Source: Phocoena phocoena
Taxonomy: Eukaryota; Chordata; Mammalia; Artiodactyla; Phocoenidae
DNA length: 64,000 bases
Direction of reading: 5' to 3'
NCBI RefSeq assembly: GCF_963924675.1
Contig: NC_089220.1
Location: forward strand, 115,212,697-115,276,696
The notes beneath the pieces are model-generated. The model made no database searches. It was not told where the DNA came from and saw nothing but the letters and a program-made list of their open reading frames with translations. The stretch's first letter is position 1; the number at the start of each line of letters is the position of its first letter. Below, piece by piece: positions 59,449 to 64,000 of the stretch. A program made the position numbers and the translations under genes.

Positions 59449-60023
59449 GTGCAGGTTTTTCCCAAATGTTTGGAGACTATTTTCATTTAAACCATTTTCC
59501 ATTTTGTAAGGTTGCCTTAATTTGGTGATTCCTATACGAGGTTAGGTTTAAAGAAATGTGTGTTACAGGATCAACCTCTGATGAAGAATAGCTAGCTTGT
59601 TGGGGGGAGAGGTTCTATACCCAGATGAGACAGTCTTCTAGCTCTGTTAGGTCTCTCATCGTGTTCACCAACCCGACACTCAAGCATTTGAGACAACGTA
59701 GCCTATGTCTGTGCATTTCATTCCATCCCTTCAGTGGGGCCCCAGCTCTCATTGTGGTGTTCAGCATGTTCTTGGTCTGGCTGCTCTCCCTCACAGACCT
59801 GCAGTGAAGCATGGTAGGCAGCGTTGTGTCAACTGAGTTGACTCAACAGGGACTCCTGTAATGCACTAATGGTCGTTTTCCTCTTTATTTCACTTCCTGC
59901 AGAACCACCTTGTCCCATTGTTGTTTGTGAGTCCTGAATCCCCCACTTGAAATGTTTTACTGCTGAGGCTGCTCATTGGCCTAGGGCACATGTTTGTAAC
60001 CAGCCTCCATATTTGATGTCTAG
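59449..60023 (+). other. NEO1: NEO1 intron e17-e18
   Basis: Intron of 575 bases (GTGCAGGT ... TTTGATGTCTAG). The donor departs from GTAAGT. No repeat recognised. Confidence 0.9.
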
Positions 60024-60116
60024 GGCATGAATCAGAGGACAGCATGTCTACACTGGCTGGAAGGCGGGGAATGAGACCAAAAATGATGATGCCCTTTGAC
60101 TCCCAGCCACCCCAGC
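60024..60116 (+). CDS. NEO1: NEO1 e18: cytoplasmic tail segment
   Basis: A 93-base exon encoding [20 protein letters not shown] and [11 protein letters not shown]. The acceptor is TTGATGTCTAG and the donor is CAGC|GTAAGT. It enters with two bases of a Gly codon and leaves one C that starts the next (Pro) codon, so the tail continues downstream of the window. The block holds several Ser/Thr residues and a basic GRRGMRPK stretch. No stop codon or polyadenylation signal of the gene is in the window. Confidence 0.97.
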
Positions 60117-62374
60117 GTAAGTTAAAAGCTTCTCTTTTCCCGAGGGCTGCCAATCTATCCAGTCATGTTGGGGAACAACTATCAGTGATCTCTTTGACTT
60201 CACTTGATCCTAACACAAAAAATAATCTACCAAAGCTTTGGCACCATGAGGGAATAAGTATCCAGCATTTGCCGTATTTTGCAATTAATATTTATTCTTG
60301 CAAGTAGCTTCTTTAATTTCAGTGCAAATAAGCTAAGAAGCCAATTTCTACAAGTCTCCCAGGCATTAGGGAAGTGACCAGTCTCTTTTAAAGTACATCG
60401 AATCTCTGTAGGAGAGATGGGGCTGAAGATGGCTAGATGTCACAGTATTCCTTAGGCTTCCCGATACATAATCAGTGTTGATAGGCACCTGCGGAATTTT
60501 TTTTTAGTTAATAGACGTTATATTTTAGAGGAGTTTTAGGTGGACAACATGGAGTTTTTAAAGCAATATTTTTCAACCTTATCTGACCCATGCTTCACTT
60601 TGATAAGCATGAAAGTTGCCCAGCCTCCTTTAATAATATTTGAAACTCAAAATAAGTTAACTGTCATGATTAAAAAACCAAAAAGCAATGGGACAGACCA
60701 ATTATATTTTTAAACTAGTGTTTCTTCTCCTTTGTTACTGTTTTCAAGGTGGGGAAGCCTTTCAGATTAGCTGGCACAATGGGACTTCCAGTTGAGGGTC
60801 CTCTGTGCCATTCTAGAGAGATAAGAAGCCACTTGCCTACCAATATCAAGTTTAAAAAACGATTTGATCTTGAAGTTATTTGCTCTGGACTGAACAGTAG
60901 GTTAGTAAACATTAACACTGTCAGGTGCCTAGATTCAAATCCTGAAAGATCACTTTTTAATTTAACCTAAATGAGCTTTTAGATTTTTATTCATTTCTTA
61001 AAAGATGTCCCATTTCAGAACTATTAACCATCCCTGTTAACAAGTGACAGAGATTTTAAATAATCACAGATATCCTACGCACAGAAGATAGCACCATATA
61101 CTTGGAAACTGGTGGAATCCCTGAGAGTGTAAACGTCTGCACACACGCTGTCACTTGCACGAGATTCTAAAAATCAGCTTTGAAAGGGAAAGGGCCAATT
61201 TGCTAACAGGTCATTTCTGCACAAAGTAGTTTTTGCTTAGGCTCCATGATAAAAAAAAGAGGGGCCTGTACTTCGAAGTGTGCAAGGAAAAGCGGTTTCC
61301 CTCTCATCAGAGGTGCCCTGGACGGGGTCCCCAAGTTTAGAAGTGTCCAAAAAGAGTAAATTATTCCATTCCAGTTGCTTTTGATTTATAAGAAGATGGT
61401 AGCTTGACTACTTACTTGTTTGTTTTATATAAGACTTTAGTTCTTGCCTGCACTGGCTTATTTTTAAAACTTGTAAAATTTGACTAACCCTATTCCTAGA
61501 TTTGTTATTTTTAAATATGTTACACAGAAAAGATGTGCTGTACTAGTTGATAGCATTCCTGTTTTTTTTCTTTTTTTGGTGGTGGGAAGGAGTATGCATA
61601 AAGGTACAGTATTACTTAATTTGTGCCTCAACAGTTGGGTGGGTGAGTGGATCCTTTAATTCAAGAATCTGAAACCCAAATTTACTTGTGATATACTTGT
61701 GATCTTCAGGTTTAGAGATATGCTTTTCGCCACGTGGCTTCAATCCTTTTTCACAAGCTGGGATTCCCTGGAGTCTGCATCCCCCATCCACCTACCATGG
61801 CTTTAAATGTCTGAGCACTGTTGAGAAAGGCTTGGTGGTGTCAGGATGAGGTTCCATCAAAGGCCTTGCACCAGAAGCTTTGGATTCTGATTCAGCTAAT
61901 AGCTAATGATTGCCAACTGTATTCTAGACAGACACTTTTCACATTTTTAATTTACTTAATTTGGAAAAACTGGCAATGCCTTAAAGTCAACTTTGTTTTT
62001 CTTTTGTGAGAGTTCTCTGTACCTAAAACACTTTCAAGTTGCACTTCCTAGATAAAAATCAGGAGGCTTTTTCCCTCACCCTAGCCTTAATTCTGGAAAA
62101 CATTGATTCTGAAACACCCTACTTCTGAAAACTACCTGTCTTCCCCTGGAGGAGATGCTGACTGCCAAGCTGCCCTAAGACCTCTGCTCAGCCAGATTTT
62201 CCAAGTTGTATTTTATTCCAAGGGACCACCTGCAGCTTCTGATCCCTGAGGGCAGGGAAAGCCCCTGATTAGTTTCCCAGGCCTTGAGGTGGGGAGAGGC
62301 AGCACTGCTCCAGGGTCCCTGGCTGGTTGTGCCACCTGCTTGTTTGCACGTGGCAAAGAGAAAGCTGCAGAATA

Positions 62375-62610
62375 AAGGCCTCAATTTTTTTTTTTTTTTT
62401 TTTTTGCGGTACGTGGGCCTCTCACTGTTGTGGCCTCTCCCGTTGCGGAGCACAGGCGCCGGACGCGCAGGCTCAGCGGCCATGGCTCACGGGCCCAGCC
62501 GCTCCGTGGCATGTGGGATCCTCCTGGACCAGGGCACAAAGCCGTGTCCCCTGCATCGGCAGGCGGACTCTCAACCACGGCGCCACCAGGGAAGCCCAAG
62601 GCCTCTATTT
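62375..62610 (-). mobile_element. CHR SINE (short form), antisense, with target-site duplication
   Basis: Body at about 62388-62597 on the minus strand, T-tail at 62384-62405. The flanks AAGGCCTCAATTT (62375-62387) and AAGGCCTCTATTT (62598-62610) differ at one base. Confidence 0.94.
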
Positions 62611-63329
62611 TATTGACTGGGATTTTCTTCACCAGTCGTGTTGAGTGGCTCCCCAAGGATCTAGGGAGATTCTTGGTGACAAGGCATTTTAAGAGACTCC
62701 AAAGGCAAGTTAAGTTTTATCACAAAGTTTGTGAAGTCCTTGCCTAAAGGGAAGAATAAAAAGATCCCATGTGTTCCTAGCCAACCCTGCCTGTTTACCT
62801 GTTTGGGGGATTTAGAGCTGGTTATCTTGATGTTAAACATTCTGCTTCTCCAGCTACTCTATGGGAGTACCTAAGAAAAGTTTATATCCCAACTGGGCTT
62901 CTGATTTTGTTTGTTTGCATCTCTGGGATTGATAATGAAGCCTCATTAAAGAAGCACTTTGTCTTCATAGAAAGTTGTATGTGGAACATCTGTGTGAAAA
63001 TTTGGATTTGTTTGCTAAATGCAGCAAATTGAATTCCTTAGCCAGTGTGGGAAGGAAAGAGGCAATTTAGGAAAAATCCGTTTATCTTTTAATATGTGAA
63101 TGGATGTGGCTGAGCTCCCAGACTGGAAGCAGGAAGAGATGGTGCCCTAGGCCTGTGTTTCATGCTTTTAGTACTAGATTGTAACGTAAGAATTCAGTTC
63201 CACTTGCATTCCTTTTAAGATGAAAGCTGATTAAACAGCTACTTATTCATTCAGCCTAAATACCTATTTCATGCTTCATTCAGCAAGTAAGAAAAGACAG
63301 AATGAATTAGGAATATACTCAAAGGAAAA

Positions 63330-63571
63330 GGGACTTCTGTCTTTTTTTTTTTTTTTTTTTATGCGTTACGCGGGCCTCTCACTGTTGTGGCCTCTCCCGT
63401 TGCGGAGGACAGGCTCCGGACGCGCAGGCTCAGCGGCCATGGCTCACGGGCCCAGCCGCTCCGCGGCATGTGGGATCTTCCCAGACCGGGGCACGAACCC
63501 GTGTCCCCTGCATCGGCAGGCGGACTCTCAACCACTGCGCCACCAGGGAAGCCCGGGACTTCTGTCTTTTT
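63330..63571 (-). mobile_element. CHR SINE (short form), antisense, with perfect target-site duplication
   Basis: Body at about 63347-63554 on the minus strand between identical 17-base copies GGGACTTCTGTCTTTTT (63330-63346 and 63555-63571). The perfect duplication and clean T-tail suggest a recent insertion. Confidence 0.96.
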
Positions 63572-64000
63572 AAGCAAGAGAAAAAAATAATAGATACCCA
63601 AACCACCATTTATTTGCTTATGGATTTATATTTTATGAAATATTCAAGGAGATATTTTTAATAACTCATATAATCCATATTTATTGTAGAAAAATTGGAA
63701 AATAAAGATAAACCAAAAGAAATTTTTTTTTTGATTCTTCACCACTCTTCCCCACAAGATAATCACTGTTAACATTTTAGTAAAAATCATCAGGGTTTTT
63801 TCTTTCTGTGTATATCTAGAGACATATGCATAGGAGTGTGTTGATTTTTTAAAGCAAGTATAAAACCCACATGGCTAATTGTCCAAATTCAGCCATCTGC
63901 CACCAAAAAGCCAAGGAAGTGGTCGTACAGTATGGGAGGGGGGCGCGGGGTAACTGCTCTTGAACTGTGATATGTGTGTGTCTGTGCAAGCATGTTAAGC

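Larger units (their letters stand above)
60117..64000 (+). other. NEO1: NEO1 intron after e18 (5' part)
   Basis: The intron begins with GTAAGTTA and runs off the window. Two antisense CHR SINEs lie in it (62375-62610 and 63330-63571). I found no further NEO1 exon up to 64000. Nothing recognisable in 60117-62370 or 62615-63325. An old LINE-like stretch may lie at 63640-63840 (GATAATCACTGTTAACATTT), class uncertain. Confidence 0.8.

Noticed and set aside
59880..59940. Possible extra exon after CTTCCTGCAG at 59902
   Set aside because: The reading from the e17 phase meets a stop quickly and does not match the neogenin tail; e17 joins e18 perfectly.
7244..60116. The gene could be DCC rather than NEO1
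   Set aside because: The linker, the stalk and the tail ([30 protein letters not shown]) match neogenin as I know it and differ from DCC.
62284..62747. Overlapping frames of about 100 codons in three frames
   Set aside because: They are translations of a GC-rich CHR SINE; the same peptides recur at every SINE copy.
1..64000. CRISPR arrays, tRNA or rRNA genes, endogenous retrovirus genes
   Set aside because: No regular spacer repeats, no cloverleaf-forming tRNA outside SINE heads, and no retroviral gag, pol or env frame was seen.

Overview
The window is mammalian nuclear DNA, almost certainly from a cetacean. Three things support this: intron-rich structure with GT-AG splice sites, abundant L1, L2 and MIR repeats, and ten copies of the tRNA-derived CHR-type SINE (head GGCTTCCCTGGTGG, internal GCAGTGGTTGAGAGTCC) that is typical of whales and dolphins and their close relatives. 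One gene is recognisable: NEO1 (neogenin), on the + strand. It is a receptor of the DCC family for netrins, repulsive guidance molecules (RGMs) and BMP-related signals. Neither end of the gene is inside the window.

I placed 18 consecutive coding exons (called e1 to e18) from position 7244 to 60116. Together they hold 2,511 coding bases, or 837 codons, with no frameshift and no stop, and every exon has a canonical AG acceptor and GT donor with matching phase. They encode the linker after the immunoglobulin domains, all six fibronectin type III (FN3) domains (e1-e2, e3-e4, e5-e7, e8-e9, e10-e11, e12-e13), a 33-base small exon (e14), the juxtamembrane stalk (e15), the transmembrane segment (e16) and the first part of the cytoplasmic tail (e17-e18). 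The Ig domains lie upstream of the window. The rest of the tail, including its C-terminal P3 region, lies downstream.

The introns are filled with repeats of different ages. Region 1-7243 holds a U6 snRNA/L1 chimeric retrocopy, CHR SINEs, an old antisense L1 and an inverted L1 junction. Region 7464-19001 holds old LINE remains, MER20, a Tigger-like piece, MIR/L2 pieces, two CHR SINEs and a long poly-C tract. Region 19662-26453 holds a 3.8 kb 5'-truncated antisense L1 with clear target-site duplications. Region 31851-39373 is a nest of L1 insertions, SINEs and an (AT)n tract. Region 50265-59209 holds L2 remains, including a decayed L2 reverse-transcriptase segment, and an L1 3' end. The last intron (60117-64000) has two young antisense CHR SINEs. 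I see no tRNA, CRISPR, bacterial or viral gene, and no second protein-coding host gene.

No new multi-gene system is present. The most interesting items are the U6-L1 chimera at the left edge with a SINE bridging an L1 deletion, a tandem in-frame splice acceptor in e1, the 33-base exon e14, an 80-base intron inside FN3-5, direct L1 repeats that flank the exons for FN3-1 and FN3-2 in a frame-neutral way, and inverted SINEs around e17-e18.
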